From Beijerinckiaceae bacterium (lineage in GTDB: Bacteria > Pseudomonadota > Alphaproteobacteria > Rhizobiales > Beijerinckiaceae), in contig JAPZSB010000001.1 in the NCBI GenBank assembly GCA_027531565.1, positions 1-64,000 of the forward strand: DNA of 64,000 bases. The letters are read 5' to 3'. The notes beneath the pieces are model-generated. The model was given only the letters and a program-made list of their open reading frames with translations, did not search any database and was not told where the DNA came from. Made by a program: the position numbers and the translations under genes. Each line of letters opens with the position of its first letter. Positions within the stretch are counted from its first letter, which is position 1. Positions 17,521-27,335 of this stretch are shown here, in pieces.

Positions 17521-20500
17521 ATGAGCTTTTCCGCCACAGGTTCCGAAATCCGCGCTGCCCTCGAGGCCGCCGCGCGCGAACGCATCCTCGTCCTTGACGG
17601 GGCCATGGGCACCGAGATCCAGAACCGGAAATTCTCGGAAGAGGATTTCCGCGCCGAACGGTTCCGTTCGTGGAATCACCCGCTCAAGGGCAATAACGAC
17701 CTGCTGATCCTGACGCAGCCCGATGCGATCCGGTCGATCCATCTCGACTATTTCCTCGCCGGGGCGGATATCGTCGAGACCAATACCTTTTCCTCGACCT
17801 CGATCGCGCAAGCCGATTACGGCATGGAGGCCCTGGCCTACGAGCTGAACAGGGAAGGCGCTCGGCTGGCCCGCGAGGCGGCGGCAATCGCGCAGGAGAA
17901 GGACGGCAAGCGCCGCTTCGTCGCCGGTGCGGTCGGCCCGACCAACCGCACGGCCTCGATCTCGCCGGATGTCAACAATCCCGGCTTCCGCGCGGCCAGT
18001 TTCGACGACTTCGTCACCGCCTATTCCGAGCAGATCCGCGGCCTGATCGATGGCGGGGCCGAGCTGATCCTGATCGAGACGATCTTCGACACGCTCAATG
18101 CCAAGGCGGCGGTGTTTGCCGCCAACCAGATCTTCGCGGAAACCGGCAACCCGCTGCCGATCATGATTTCCGGCACGATCACCGACCTCTCGGGACGCAC
18201 GCTTTCGGGGCAGACGCCGACGGCCTTCTGGTATTCGCTGCGCCATGCCGAGCCCTTCACGATCGGGCTCAACTGCGCGCTCGGTGCGCGCGAGATGCGC
18301 GCCCATATCGCCGAGATTTCCCGCGTGGCCGATACCTTCGTCTGCGCCTATCCGAATGCCGGCCTGCCCAACGAATTCGGCCTCTATGACGAGAGCCCGG
18401 CCGCGACGGCCGCGCTGATCGGCGAGTTTGCCGAGGCCGGCCTCGTCAACATGGTCGGCGGCTGCTGCGGCACGACACCGGATCATATCCGAGCGATTGC
18501 GGAAGCAGTGGCCGGCAAGGCGCCGCGCGCCATCCCCGAGGCGAAGCCGCTGCTGCGCCTGTCAGGCCTCGAGCCTTTCGTGCTCGACGAGACGATCCCC
18601 TTCGTGAATGTCGGCGAGCGGACGAATGTCACCGGCTCGGCCAAGTTCCGCAAGCTGATCAAGGAAGGGCGGCTCTCCGAGGCGCTCGATGTGGCGCGTG
18701 ACCAGGTGGCGAACGGCGCGCAGGTCATTGACGTGAACATGGACGAGGGCCTGCTCGACAGCGAGAAGGCGATGGTCGAATTCCTCAACCTCGTTGCCGC
18801 CGAGCCGGATATCGCCCGCGTGCCGGTGATGGTCGATTCCTCGAAGTTCCATGTCATCGAGGCCGGGCTGAAATGCATCCAGGGCAAGGGGATCGTCAAT
18901 TCGATCTCGATGAAGGAAGGCGAGGAGAAATTCATCGCCGAGGCCCGGAAAGTGCGGGCCTATGGCGCCGCCGTGGTGGTGATGGCGTTCGACGAAAAGG
19001 GCCAGGCCGATACCTATGCCCGCAAAGCCGAGATCTGTGCCCGCGCCTATAAAGTGCTGACGGAGCAGGTGGGCTTCCCGCCGGAAGACATCATCTTCGA
19101 TCCGAATGTCTTCGCTGTCGCGACGGGCATCGAGGAGCACAATAATTACGGCGTCGATTTCATCGATGCCACGCGGTTCATCCGCCAGAACCTGCCGCAT
19201 GCGCATGTTTCAGGCGGCATTTCCAACCTGTCCTTCTCGTTCCGCGGCAACGAGCCGGTGCGCGAGGCGATGCATTGCGTGTTCCTCTACCACGCGATCA
19301 AGGTCGGGATGGATATGGGCATCGTCAATGCGGGGCAGCTTGCCGTCTATGACATGCTCGACCCCGAATTGCGCGAGCTCTGCGAGGATGTCGTCCTCAA
19401 CCGCCGGCCGGATTCGACCGAGCGGCTGCTCGATGCCGCGCCGCGCTTCAAGGGCGATGGCAAGGGCGAGGTGCGGGTGCAGGACCTCGCGTGGCGCGAA
19501 CTGCCGGTCGAGAAGCGCCTCGAGCACGCGCTCGTCAACGGGATCACCGAGTTCATCATCGAGGATACGGAAGCCGCGCGGCAGCAGGCCGAGAAGCCGC
19601 TGCATGTGATCGAAGGCCCGCTGATGGCGGGGATGAACGTGGTGGGTGACCTGTTCGGTGCCGGCAAGATGTTCCTGCCGCAGGTGGTGAAAAGCGCTCG
19701 CGTGATGAAGCAGGCCGTGGCCTATCTCCAGCCCTATCTCGAGGAGGAGAAGCGCGCCTCGGGCCTCACGGAAATGCCGGCCGCGGGCAAGATCCTGATG
19801 GCGACGGTGAAGGGCGATGTGCACGATATCGGCAAGAACATCGTCGGCGTCGTGCTCCAGTGCAACAATTACGAGGTGATCGATCTCGGCGTCATGGTGC
19901 CGAGTCAGACCATCCTCGAGACGGCGCGCCGCGAGAAGGTGGACATTATCGGCCTGTCCGGCCTCATCACGCCCAGCCTCGACGAGATGGTGCATGTGGC
20001 GGCCGAGATGGAGCGCGAGGGCTTCACCATTCCGCTGCTGATCGGCGGCGCGACGACGAGCCGTGTCCATACCGCTGTGAAGATCCACCCGGCCTACAAG
20101 GCGGGGCAGACGGTCTATGTGACCGATGCCAGCCGCGCCGTGGGCGTGGTGTCCTCGCTGCTGTCGGAGGAGACGAACGACAATTACGTCTCCACGATTC
20201 GCGCCGAATACGAGAAGGTGGCGGAGGCGCATGCCCGGTCCGAGGCGGACAAGCTCCGCCTGCCGCTGGCGAAGGCGCGCGAGAACGCGCAGAAGATCGA
20301 CTGGGCCGGCTATACCCCGCCGAAGCCGACCTTCACCGGAACGCGCGTCTTCCGCTCGTATGACCTTGCGGAACTGGCCCGCTATATTGACTGGACGCCC
20401 TTCTTCCAGACCTGGGAGATGAAGGGGCGCTTCCCGGCGATCCTCGAGGATGCCGAGCAGGGCGAGGCGGCCCGCGCCCTGTGGGAGGATGCGCAGGCCA

Positions 20501-21258
20501 TGCTGAAGCGCATCATCGACGAGCGCTGGTTCCAGGCCAAGGCGGTGATCGGCTTCTGGCCGGCCAATGCCGTGGGCGATGATATCCGCCTCTATACCGG
20601 CGAGAGCCGCAGCGAGACGCTGGCGACCTTCCACGGCCTGCGGCAGCAGCTTTCCAAGCGCGACGGGCGGCCCAATCTCTGCCTGTCCGATTTCGTGGCG
20701 CCGGAAGGCACCAAGCCGGACTGGCTCGGCGCGTTCGTGGTCACGGCCGGGATCGGCGAGGACCGGATCGCCGACAAGCTCAAGGGCAAGAACGACGATT
20801 ATTCCTCGATCATGGCCAAGGCTCTGGCCGACCGGCTGGCCGAGGCCTTTGCCGAGCGCATGCATGAGCGGGTGCGCAAGGAGTTCTGGGCCTATGCCCC
20901 GGACGAGACCTATGCGCCCGACGAATTGCATGGCGAGCCCTATGACGGCATCCGCCCGGCGCCGGGCTATCCGGCCCAGCCGGACCATACCGAGAAGGCG
21001 ACGCTGTTCGGCCTGACCGAGGCGACGCGGCGCATCGGCGTCCAGCTCACCGAGAGCTATGCGATGTGGCCGGGCGCCAGCGTTTCGGGCCTCTATCTCA
21101 GCCACCCGGACAGCCATTATTTCGGCGTCGCCAAGGTCGAACGGGATCAGGTCGAGGATTACGCCCGCCGCAAGGGCATGGATATCCGCGAGGTCGAGCG
21201 CTGGCTGGCGCCGATCCTCAATTATGATCCGGCCGGCTACGTGGTCGCGGCGGAGTAG
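17521..21258 (+). CDS. metH: Cobalamin-dependent methionine synthase
   Basis: MetH transfers the methyl group of 5-methyl-THF to homocysteine via cobalamin. This 1245-residue protein has all four modules: homocysteine domain with zinc ligands C252, C315 and C316 ([15 protein letters not shown]), pterin domain ([13 protein letters not shown]), B12 domain with DVHDIGKN (lower axial H768) and a C-terminal SAM-activation domain ([12 protein letters not shown]). The ATG at 17521 follows AAGGA; an in-frame GTG at 17485 is less likely. No cobalamin riboswitch was visible, so control is probably through the ArsR-methyltransferase upstream. Confidence 0.97.
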   Translation: MSFSATGSEIRAALEAAARERILVLDGAMGTEIQNRKFSEEDFRAERFRSWNHPLKGNNDLLILTQPDAIRSIHLDYFLAGADIVETNTFSSTSIAQADYGMEALAYELNREGARLAREAAAIAQEKDGKRRFVAGAVGPTNRTASISPDVNNPGFRAASFDDFVTAYSEQIRGLIDGGAELILIETIFDTLNAKAAVFAANQIFAETGNPLPIMISGTITDLSGRTLSGQTPTAFWYSLRHAEPFTIGLNCALGAREMRAHIAEISRVADTFVCAYPNAGLPNEFGLYDESPAATAALIGEFAEAGLVNMVGGCCGTTPDHIRAIAEAVAGKAPRAIPEAKPLLRLSGLEPFVLDETIPFVNVGERTNVTGSAKFRKLIKEGRLSEALDVARDQVANGAQVIDVNMDEGLLDSEKAMVEFLNLVAAEPDIARVPVMVDSSKFHVIEAGLKCIQGKGIVNSISMKEGEEKFIAEARKVRAYGAAVVVMAFDEKGQADTYARKAEICARAYKVLTEQVGFPPEDIIFDPNVFAVATGIEEHNNYGVDFIDATRFIRQNLPHAHVSGGISNLSFSFRGNEPVREAMHCVFLYHAIKVGMDMGIVNAGQLAVYDMLDPELRELCEDVVLNRRPDSTERLLDAAPRFKGDGKGEVRVQDLAWRELPVEKRLEHALVNGITEFIIEDTEAARQQAEKPLHVIEGPLMAGMNVVGDLFGAGKMFLPQVVKSARVMKQAVAYLQPYLEEEKRASGLTEMPAAGKILMATVKGDVHDIGKNIVGVVLQCNNYEVIDLGVMVPSQTILETARREKVDIIGLSGLITPSLDEMVHVAAEMEREGFTIPLLIGGATTSRVHTAVKIHPAYKAGQTVYVTDASRAVGVVSSLLSEETNDNYVSTIRAEYEKVAEAHARSEADKLRLPLAKARENAQKIDWAGYTPPKPTFTGTRVFRSYDLAELARYIDWTPFFQTWEMKGRFPAILEDAEQGEAARALWEDAQAMLKRIIDERWFQAKAVIGFWPANAVGDDIRLYTGESRSETLATFHGLRQQLSKRDGRPNLCLSDFVAPEGTKPDWLGAFVVTAGIGEDRIADKLKGKNDDYSSIMAKALADRLAEAFAERMHERVRKEFWAYAPDETYAPDELHGEPYDGIRPAPGYPAQPDHTEKATLFGLTEATRRIGVQLTESYAMWPGASVSGLYLSHPDSHYFGVAKVERDQVEDYARRKGMDIREVERWLAPILNYDPAGYVVAAE

Positions 21259-21292
21259 GCGGGTTTCACTCTTGATGTAGATTGCCGTAAGG

Positions 21293-21718
21293 TCAGGGTT
21301 CTCTCCCCGGTTTTTCGACCGACGCTCCAAGCTGGCGGGCTATCTGGCCGTGCCATTCGTCTATTGAGTTCGCAAACTTGTCGCACTCGGCCTTGGACGC
21401 CCAGCACTGCGCACCGGATTTCAAGGTGGTTTGGCCTTGATCGTTGGTCCCGACGACCGTGCAAGCGACCGCAGGGTGAGCCGGGTTGAGCGGAACAGTA
21501 AAGAGCCAATGCGTCTCTTTTGGTTTGTCGCGATAGGCTCTGTAGAGTGGTGTTTGGCCTAAAAGGCTCGCTTCTTCGCGTCGGAGCTGAAATTCGAGAT
21601 GATCGGGGGATGATGCGACGCGGCCACAAAGACTCGCGTCTTGTGCTCTCGATTGGTTTGATATCAGTGAGATTGTGAATACCATCAAGCCAAGTAACTG
21701 GATCTTAATAAGGCTCAC
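21293..21718 (-). CDS. Small exported hypothetical protein
   Basis: I do not recognise this 141-residue protein. It starts at a GTG (21718) with GAGG five bases upstream, giving a signal peptide (IQLLGLMVFTISLISNQSRAQ) and a mature domain with four cysteines (in SLCGR, VACTV, AQCWA, AECDK) that could form two disulfides. An in-frame ATG at 21811 would bury the signal peptide. Base composition is clearly less GC-rich than in flanking genes, suggesting recent acquisition. Its start overlaps by four bases the end of the degenerate peptidoglycan-binding fragment. Confidence 0.6.
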   Translation of the reverse strand: MSLIKIQLLGLMVFTISLISNQSRAQDASLCGRVASSPDHLEFQLRREEASLLGQTPLYRAYRDKPKETHWLFTVPLNPAHPAVACTVVGTNDQGQTTLKSGAQCWASKAECDKFANSIDEWHGQIARQLGASVEKPGREP

Positions 21719-21939
21719 GGATGCCTCTTCAAGCTTGAAAACAACATCAATTTCTTGGCAGGAATCTCTCCGGCTGCAACGCTCTCCACCCGCTCCTGTC
21801 GTGAAAAGCACCAGAACGCAGTGACAACGTCAATTGTCTGCTGACTATAGGCGCCCATGACCTCAAGGCCATAGCCCAAATTCATCAGCATGGCCCAAAG
21901 GACGTCCATGAACATGCCCTTTGGGCCCGGGAGGTAGGC
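21715..21939 (-). pseudogene. Remnant of an amidase C-terminal peptidoglycan-binding domain
   Basis: The translated fragment aligns with the C-terminal domain of the intact amidase at 23143-23943. AYLPGPKGMFMDVLWAML matches AYRAGDEGMPVAALQAML, NLGYGLEVMGAYSQQTIDVVTAF matches RFGYNLEITGVFDAYTVDVVSAF, and RQERVESVA matches RQEKVDGVA. Similarity begins right after an in-frame stop at about 21940 and fades after VAAGEIPA. No amidase catalytic domain precedes it. It is also less GC-rich than its surroundings, so it may come from a related amidase gene rather than a recent copy. A small expressed protein starting at 21915 cannot be excluded. Confidence 0.6.
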
Positions 21940-21963
21940 TTATCGGGCGGGACCAGAGAGGTG

Positions 21964-22161
21964 TCACCCGCCTGCCGGGTTGCGCCCTGCCAAAGCGGGG
22001 CCGCGCCCGTGGGCCGGATGGCGAATGCTCGCGAACAGGCGTGCCGCTAACGTGGCAATCCCCTGCGCCGCCTGCCGGACAAGGCTGAGCCGGGCTTCGC
22101 GCCGCAGGCGGGCGGCTTCGCGGCGATAGGTGTCGAAATCAATCGGGAATCGGGGGCACAT
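21964..22161 (-). CDS. Small hypothetical protein with an Arg-rich helix
   Basis: This 65-residue protein contains an N-terminal DFDTYRREAARLRREARLSL helix, a pattern of small basic alphaproteobacterial proteins (often DUF1127-like or RSP_7527-like) whose function is unknown. GGAGAG sits four to five bases before the ATG at 22161. The C-terminal third is Gly/Pro/Arg-rich and probably disordered. It is divergent from the LysR gene, about 100 bases away. Existence is moderately supported by the ribosome-binding site and the helix pattern. Confidence 0.5.
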   Translation of the reverse strand: MCPRFPIDFDTYRREAARLRREARLSLVRQAAQGIATLAARLFASIRHPAHGRGPALAGRNPAGG

Positions 22162-22260
22162 GGGACTCTCCATCGGTGCGGGTTCATGCATGCCCTCTTG
22201 TAATCCGATCTGCGCAGGCGATAATCAGCGAAGAAGAACAGTCACTCCGGAATTGATTTC

Positions 22261-23148
22261 ATGAATGAGATGGCGGCTTTCGTGCGGATCGTCGAGCAGG
22301 GCAGCTTTGCCGCCGCCGCCCCGGAACTCGGACTGACACCCTCGGCCCTGTCGAAGCTGGTCAGCCGGCTGGAGGACCGGCTGCGTGTGCGGCTGCTGAC
22401 GCGCACCACGCGCCGGCTGGCCCTGACGCCCGAAGGCCAGACCTATCTTGAACGGGCGCGCGACATCCTCGCCGCCATCGAATCGGTGGAATCGGAACTC
22501 TCGCAGGCCGGGCGCCGGCCCGGCGGGCGCATCCGGGTCGATGCGGGTACGGCCATCGCCAAGCACCAGCTGGCGCCGCTCCTGCCGGCCTTCCGCGCGC
22601 TCTATCCGGAGATCAGCGTCGACCTCTCGGTAACGGACCGCCAGATCGACCCGGTGGCGGAACATGTCGATCTCGTGCTCAGGACCGGTGCCCTCGGCGA
22701 TTCAAGCCTGCAGGCGGTCCGGCTCTATGACGGGCACCGCCGCATCTGCGCCAGCCCGGATTACCTGGCGCGGCACGGGGTTCCGCGTACGCCTGCGGAT
22801 CTCCACGGCCATCAATGCCTGCTGCTCTCCTACCAGCCGCATCTCGCGCGATGGCCCTTCCACACGCCGGAGGGGGTGAATGCGATGACGATCCGGGCGG
22901 CGATCACGGTCGACAGCGCCGATATCCTGCTCGATCTTGCCATCGGCGGGGCGGGGATCGTGCGGCTGGGCAATATCCTCGTCGACAGGGCGCTGGCCGA
23001 TGGTCGGCTCGTCTCGCTGCTCGACGACGTCCATGCGGTGGAGCCGTTTCCGGTCTGGGCCGTCATGCCGCCCGGGCGGTTCCGGGTGCACCGGGTGCGG
23101 GTCCTGCTGGATTTCCTGAAAGAGCGCCTCGAGACGCCTCCGTCATGA
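22261..23148 (+). CDS. LysR-family transcriptional regulator
   Basis: This 295-residue regulator has the N-terminal winged helix (FVRIVEQGSFAAAAPELGLTPSALSKLVSRLEDRLRVRLLTRTTRRLALTPEG split across residues 6-60) and a two-lobe effector-binding domain. It resembles the CrgA/DsdC-like group that often regulates oxidoreductases or transporters. The target is not evident: the neighbours are a small hypothetical gene (divergent) and an amidase (convergent, overlapping by six bases). The ATG at 22261 gives the usual MNEMAAF start. Confidence 0.9.
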   Translation: MNEMAAFVRIVEQGSFAAAAPELGLTPSALSKLVSRLEDRLRVRLLTRTTRRLALTPEGQTYLERARDILAAIESVESELSQAGRRPGGRIRVDAGTAIAKHQLAPLLPAFRALYPEISVDLSVTDRQIDPVAEHVDLVLRTGALGDSSLQAVRLYDGHRRICASPDYLARHGVPRTPADLHGHQCLLLSYQPHLARWPFHTPEGVNAMTIRAAITVDSADILLDLAIGGAGIVRLGNILVDRALADGRLVSLLDDVHAVEPFPVWAVMPPGRFRVHRVRVLLDFLKERLETPPS

Positions 23149-23943
23149 CAGGGCAGCGAGTGCCCGGAGCCTCGCCAGCGTCCCGCCATCGGCAACCCCA
23201 TCCACCTTTTCCTGCCGCCAGTGGCGCTGGAAGGCGCTGACGACATCCACCGTGTAGGCGTCGAACACGCCGGTGATCTCGAGATTGTAGCCGAAGCGCG
23301 CGAGCATGGCCTGCAACGCGGCGACCGGCATGCCCTCGTCCCCGGCCCTGTAGGCCGGCGCATCCGGCGGCACAGCCGGCGGCTCCACCCACAGGCCGAG
23401 CCCGGCGGCGGCCAGCTGCGCCCAGGGGAAGCGCTCGCCCGGATCGACCTTGCGGCCCGGCGCAATGTCGGAATGGGCGAGGATGCGGCTGTCGGGGATT
23501 CTCCAGCGCGCCTTGATATCCGCGACCAGCCGGATCACGGCCTCGATCTGTGCGGGCGGGAAATCCGGATAGGCACCGGGTTCCGGCGGCATCTTCGTGA
23601 GGTCATGGCCGGGATTGGCGATCTCGATGCCGATCGACCGCGAATTCATGTCATTCTCGCGATGCCAGCTCGAGCGGCCGGCATGCCACGCGCGGCGGCT
23701 TTCCGGCACCATCTGCCAGATGCGGCCATCCTCGAAGACAAAGTAGTGGCAGGAGACCTGCGAGAGCGGATTGGCCAGCCAGAGCAGGGCCGCGGCGGTA
23801 TCCGCCATGCCCGTGTAGTGAAGGATGATGCTGTCGGGGCGGCCTGTCCCGCGGCGCTCGCCATGATTGGGCGAGGGATGGAGCCGGTCCGCATGGGGGG
23901 AATCCGGGCGGGGCTCGGCGGGGGGCGCAGACGAATCAGCCAT
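23143..23943 (-). CDS. N-acetylmuramoyl-L-alanine amidase with a peptidoglycan-binding domain (AmpD/AmiD type)
   Basis: This 266-residue zinc amidase cleaves the bond between MurNAc and the stem peptide. An Amidase_2 domain (about 15-180) carries zinc-ligand candidates in IILHYTG, SRRAWHAG and LAHSDIAPGRKVDPG. A PG_binding_1-type domain follows (about 200-260). No signal peptide is visible, favouring a cytosolic AmpD-like recycling role, though related AmiD proteins are exported. Its position just before rnpB and the dcw cluster matches several alphaproteobacterial genomes. A partial homologue of its last domain lies at 21715-21939. Confidence 0.9.
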   Translation of the reverse strand: MADSSAPPAEPRPDSPHADRLHPSPNHGERRGTGRPDSIILHYTGMADTAAALLWLANPLSQVSCHYFVFEDGRIWQMVPESRRAWHAGRSSWHRENDMNSRSIGIEIANPGHDLTKMPPEPGAYPDFPPAQIEAVIRLVADIKARWRIPDSRILAHSDIAPGRKVDPGERFPWAQLAAAGLGLWVEPPAVPPDAPAYRAGDEGMPVAALQAMLARFGYNLEITGVFDAYTVDVVSAFQRHWRQEKVDGVADGGTLARLRALAALS

Positions 23944-23990
23944 GGCAAGAGGGTACTCCCGCCATGGCCGGTTTCAATCAGTCAGGATGA

Positions 23991-24278
23991 TCAGATGCGG
24001 CGATAGCGTGTGCAATACGCGTTGCCATAGGCATCATAGCGGACGCGCACGCATTCGCGGCGCGGCCGGGTCGAATCCGCGAGGATGGCGCCGCCAGCCG
24101 CACCGATGAGGCCGCCAGCCACCGCGCCACCGGCACGGCCGGTTACCGCACCGCCGATCAGCGCACCCGCGGCGCCGCCGAGGAGGGCACCGCCGGCCGC
24201 ACGCTCTTCACGCGGCGTACAGGCACCGAGGCCCGCCGCCACCACCGCAATCGCGGCAACCGATAGAATCTTCCGCAT
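23991..24278 (-). CDS. Glycine-zipper outer-membrane lipoprotein
   Basis: This 95-residue protein has a lipoprotein signal with lipobox LGAC (Cys at residue 20), followed by a glycine-zipper helix (GGALLGGAAGALIGG and two more similar turns) and a short C-terminal tail with two cysteines (RRECVRVRY and AYCTRY). Such proteins, often called YMGG-like or Rick_17kDa-related, sit in the outer membrane and bind envelope stress factors; the exact role is unknown. AGGGAG precedes the ATG at 24278. It is divergent from rnpB. Confidence 0.8.
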   Translation of the reverse strand: MRKILSVAAIAVVAAGLGACTPREERAAGGALLGGAAGALIGGAVTGRAGGAVAGGLIGAAGGAILADSTRPRRECVRVRYDAYGNAYCTRYRRI

Positions 24279-24410
24279 GTCGTTCTCCCTGCAAACCGGT
24301 TTTGACCGGCAAGTTTTTTCACGTCCGTCCGTGCGGCTCAAGTGCGAAAGCGCACTGACAGCACGGTTCTTCCACAAAGCGTCCAAAAAGTGTTCGGCCG
24401 TTGCTTCAAG

Positions 24411-24440
24411 TTGACGCGATGGGGCGGCCGGGCCTATCTG
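24411..24440 (+). promoter_or_regulatory. rnpB promoter
   Basis: TTGACG at 24411-24416 and TATCTG at 24435-24440 are separated by 18 bases. Transcription would start seven to eight bases further on, exactly at the 5' strand of the RNase P P1 helix. The good match and agreement with the RNA end support this as the sigma-70-type rnpB promoter. Confidence 0.7.
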
Positions 24441-24447
24441 GCGCTGT

Positions 24448-24829
24448 CCAGTCGGCCGGGCGGCCGCTGCCCGTTCGCGGGTGGAGGAAAGTCCGGGCTC
24501 CATGGAGAAACGGTGGCGGCTAACGGCCGCCGGGGGCGACCCCAGGGAAAGTGCCACAGAAAACAGACCGCCGGGGCGTGCTCCGGCAAGGGTGAAAAGG
24601 TGCGGCAAGAGCGCACCGCGTTGCCGGCAACGGCAATGGCAGGGCAAACCCCGCCGGGAGCAAGACCGAATAGGGGCAGCGCGCGACGGGCAACCGTCGC
24701 AGGGGTCTCCGCCCCGGCTGCCCGGGTTGGTTGCACGAGATCCGCCGCGAGGCGGATCCCAGAGGAATGGCCGCCACGTCGGCGCTTTCGGGCGCAGGCC
24801 ATACAGAACCCGGCTTACAGGCCGGCTGG
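24448..24829 (+). ncRNA. rnpB: RNase P RNA (class A)
   Basis: This is the catalytic RNA that removes 5' leaders from tRNA precursors. The conserved core is present: GAGGAAAGTCCGGGCTCC near 24484-24501, the CAGGGAAAGTGCCACAGAAA region, GGTGAAAAGGTGCGGCAAGAG, and the 3' ACAGAACCCGGCTTA that pairs to form P4. The ends were set by the P1 helix, formed by CCAGTCGGCC at the 5' end and GGCCGGCTGG at the 3' end. Length (about 380 bases) is normal. Open frames across it are chance. Confidence 0.96.
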
Positions 24830-25171
24830 ACCTTCATCTTCTGCCCTGCGGGGATCATCGGGCAGCAGGAATGCCGGCGATTCCGCGCGCCGATTTCACA
24901 TCCCGTCAAGCCTAACAAAACCCTTCCTTAACGCCTCTCTGATGCAATGCGCAGGCGTGTCGACCCGGGCTGTCGCCACGTCCGTTGCGTTGACGCCCAT
25001 AGTTTCCCATGCTAGCCCATCTTTGCCCAAATCCTGTTGCTGATTTGCCTGCCGGCGGCGAGGCCGGCCCGGCAAGAAGCCGCGGATCCGGGCCTGTGGA
25101 GATGGCCGGCGAGGCCATGGCTGCCCCGGGGGCAGCGGCCTTGCCGCCGTCGAACGGGGTGGCGTTGCGTG
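24830..25171 (+). other. Region between rnpB and mraZ
   Basis: This 340-base stretch holds no gene. A CTGCCC/GGGCAG hairpin near 24843-24867 follows rnpB but lacks a U-tract, so it is a weak terminator candidate. TTGACG at 24991 may be a -35 element, but no good -10 follows at the right distance. The main feature is the MraZ repeat array at 24997-25031. Confidence 0.5.
24997..25031 (-). promoter_or_regulatory. MraZ operator: four repeats at ten-base period
   Basis: CCCAT occurs at 24997, 25007 and 25017, and CCCAA at 25027, each separated by five bases. On the minus strand these are four TGGG boxes at a ten-base period, the pattern bound by MraZ in Escherichia coli (TGGGN repeats). They lie about 140-175 bases upstream of mraZ and overlap the space after a TTGACG that could be a -35 element. 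Autorepression of the dcw operon by MraZ is expected from family knowledge. Confidence 0.85.
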
Positions 25172-25654
25172 ATGCGGTTTCTCTCGACGATTTCCGGCCG
25201 GCTGGACGGCAAGGGGCGGGTGTCCATTCCGGCGCCGTTCCGGGCCGTGCTGGAGGCGGATGGCTATCCCGGCCTGTTCATGCATCCGGCGCTGGACGTT
25301 CCCGCGCTCGAATGTGGCGGGAACCGCCTCCTGCGGGAAATCGACGGGCTGATCGACCGGTTTCCGCCCTATTCGGACGCGCGCGACCTGATGTCGACCG
25401 CGCTGCTGGGGGGGGCGGAACATCTCAGGCCGGACCCGGAGGGACGGATTGTCCTGCCGGAACGGTTCAAGGCCCATGCGGGTATTACCGGCGCGGTGAT
25501 GTTCGTCGGCATGGGCGACCGGTTCCGGATCTGGGAACCGGAACGGTTCTCGACGCATCTCGCCGAGGCAAAAGCGAGGCTGCGCGCAGTCAGGGATGCG
25601 CTTCCGGGGGGCAATCCGGCGCGTGGCCCTGCATCGGGGGACCGGGAGACATGA
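25172..25654 (+). CDS. mraZ: Transcriptional regulator MraZ
   Basis: MraZ is the first gene of the dcw cluster and a DNA-binding regulator of it. This 160-residue protein has two SpoVT/AbrB-like repeats: [25 protein letters not shown] near the N-terminus and [22 protein letters not shown] in the middle. The ATG at 25172 begins the usual MRFLSTI sequence; a GTG immediately before is also possible. Its stop overlaps the rsmH start (ATGA). Four matching operator repeats lie upstream. Confidence 0.95.
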   Translation: MRFLSTISGRLDGKGRVSIPAPFRAVLEADGYPGLFMHPALDVPALECGGNRLLREIDGLIDRFPPYSDARDLMSTALLGGAEHLRPDPEGRIVLPERFKAHAGITGAVMFVGMGDRFRIWEPERFSTHLAEAKARLRAVRDALPGGNPARGPASGDRET

Positions 25655-26706
25655 CGGGCCGCGGCCCTTCCCGCGGAGGTGCCGATGGCGGACTGGCCCG
25701 TCATGTCCCCGTCCTTCCGGCCGAGGTGCTGGAGGCCTTGAGGGCCCGCGAAGGCGGGCTGTTCCTCGACGGCACGTTCGGCGCCGGCGGCTACAGCCGC
25801 GCGATCCTCGACGCTCATCCCGAGAACCGCGTCCTGGCGCTCGACCGGGATCCCGGCGCAATTGCCGGCGGGCAGGCGCTTGTCGCGGCCTATGGCGGCC
25901 GGCTGACGCTGGTCGAGACCGAGTTCTCCGCCATGGAGGATGCCGCCGCCGGTGCCGGTCTGGCCGGGTTCGATGGCATCGTGCTCGATATCGGCGTCTC
26001 CTCGATGCAGCTTGACGAGGCGATCCGCGGCTTCTCCTTCCGCGCGGATGGCCCGCTCGACATGCGCATGGCCTCCAGCGGCGAAAGCGCGGCGGATCTC
26101 GTCAACGAGGCGAGCGAGGCGCGGCTTGCCGACATCTTCTACCATTACGGCGAGGAACGCCTCGCCCGGGTGATCGCCCGCGCCATCGTGACCGACCGCA
26201 AGGCCGAGCCCTTCCGCACCACCCGGCAGCTGGCGGACCTGATCGGCCGGATCATCCGCACGCGGCCGGGCGATATCCACCCGGCAACGCGGGCCTTCCA
26301 GGCCCTGCGCATCGCCGTCAACGATGAATTGACCGAGCTTGCGCGGGCGCTGCATGCAGCGGAGCGGCTGCTCCGGCCGGGCGGGCGGCTGGTTGTCGTC
26401 AGTTTCCACAGCCTCGAGGACCGGATCGTGAAGGTGTTCCTGGCCGCCCGGTCCGGCCGTGGCGGCGGCTCGCGCCATGCCCCGGTCATGGCCAACCCCG
26501 TGGCGACGTTCCGCGTCGAGGGCAAGTGGCCCGTCATGGCCGGCGAGGCCGAGCTGGCCGTCAATCCGCGCGCCCGTTCAGCGAAACTCCGCGCGGCGAT
26601 CCGCACCGAGGCGCCGGCGCAAGGCGACGATCCCGCCGTGTTCGCGCTGGCGGCCCTGCCCGAGGAGCCGGCCCGAAGCCGTGGCAAGGGGAGGGCGCGG
26701 CGATGA
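25651..26706 (+). CDS. rsmH: 16S rRNA (cytosine-1402-N4) methyltransferase
   Basis: RsmH (MraW) methylates N4 of C1402 in the ribosomal P site using SAM. The 351-residue protein has the expected landmarks: [13 protein letters not shown], the SAM motif [31 protein letters not shown], the [16 protein letters not shown] motif and [14 protein letters not shown]. The ATG overlaps the mraZ stop and its own stop overlaps the ftsL start, so the genes are translationally coupled. Confidence 0.97.
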   Translation: MTGRGPSRGGADGGLARHVPVLPAEVLEALRAREGGLFLDGTFGAGGYSRAILDAHPENRVLALDRDPGAIAGGQALVAAYGGRLTLVETEFSAMEDAAAGAGLAGFDGIVLDIGVSSMQLDEAIRGFSFRADGPLDMRMASSGESAADLVNEASEARLADIFYHYGEERLARVIARAIVTDRKAEPFRTTRQLADLIGRIIRTRPGDIHPATRAFQALRIAVNDELTELARALHAAERLLRPGGRLVVVSFHSLEDRIVKVFLAARSGRGGGSRHAPVMANPVATFRVEGKWPVMAGEAELAVNPRARSAKLRAAIRTEAPAQGDDPAVFALAALPEEPARSRGKGRARR

Positions 26707-27335
26707 TCCGGCTGCTGAACCTGCTGGCGCTCGTCGCGGTCATTGCTTCCGCAACCTGGGCCTATTCGGTGAAATACGAGACCATTCTGGTGGCGGAGAA
26801 GCTGCGCAAGCGCGAGGCCGAACTCCAGCGCGAGCGCGATGCCACGGCCATTCTCCAGGCGGAATGGCATCTGCTGAACCGCCCGGCGCGGATGCAGGCC
26901 CTCAAGAAGCCGGAAAGCGGGCTGCAGAGCGTCTCGGCCCGGCAGATCGTGCGGCCGGCCGATATTCCCGAGCGCCCTGCCGAGGCGCCGGATGCGCTGG
27001 ACAGCCTGCTGACCGGCTCGATCCCGCCCGTCACGCCGGACCCGCAGCGCCGGACCGCCCGCACCGGCAGCATCACGCCGGCCGCGACACCGCGCCCGTC
27101 TGCCAACGGTGCGACGCCGCTCCCGGCGACGCCGGTGCGGCCCCGGGCGACCGTGACCACCGTACCGGCCCCGAAAGCGGCGACCCGTCCGGTCGCGCAG
27201 GCGGCTCCGGTGCGGATCGTGCCGCCGGCGCGCGTCGGGCCGAGCCCGGCGGCCCGCGATGTCCCGCCCGCTCCCGTTGCTTCCGCGCCGCGCGAGGGGG
27301 GCCTGACCGGATTCCTCAAGAGGCTGGTGCCGTGA
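26703..27335 (+). CDS. ftsL: Cell division protein FtsL
   Basis: FtsL is a bitopic divisome protein that partners FtsB and FtsQ and relays activation to FtsWI. Residues 1-22 are a membrane helix ([20 protein letters not shown]), followed by a coiled coil ([24 protein letters not shown], residues 23-60). The periplasmic tail is unusually long: after about residue 95 it is a roughly 110-residue Pro/Ala/Thr-rich extension, making the protein 210 residues instead of about 100-130. Overlapping starts and stops tie it to rsmH and ftsI. Confidence 0.88.
   Translation: MIRLLNLLALVAVIASATWAYSVKYETILVAEKLRKREAELQRERDATAILQAEWHLLNRPARMQALKKPESGLQSVSARQIVRPADIPERPAEAPDALDSLLTGSIPPVTPDPQRRTARTGSITPAATPRPSANGATPLPATPVRPRATVTTVPAPKAATRPVAQAAPVRIVPPARVGPSPAARDVPPAPVASAPREGGLTGFLKRLVP

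Noticed and set aside
24342-24931. Open frames on both strands across 24342-24931
   Set aside because: They run through RNase P RNA, whose conserved core and P1 helix are clear, so they are chance frames.
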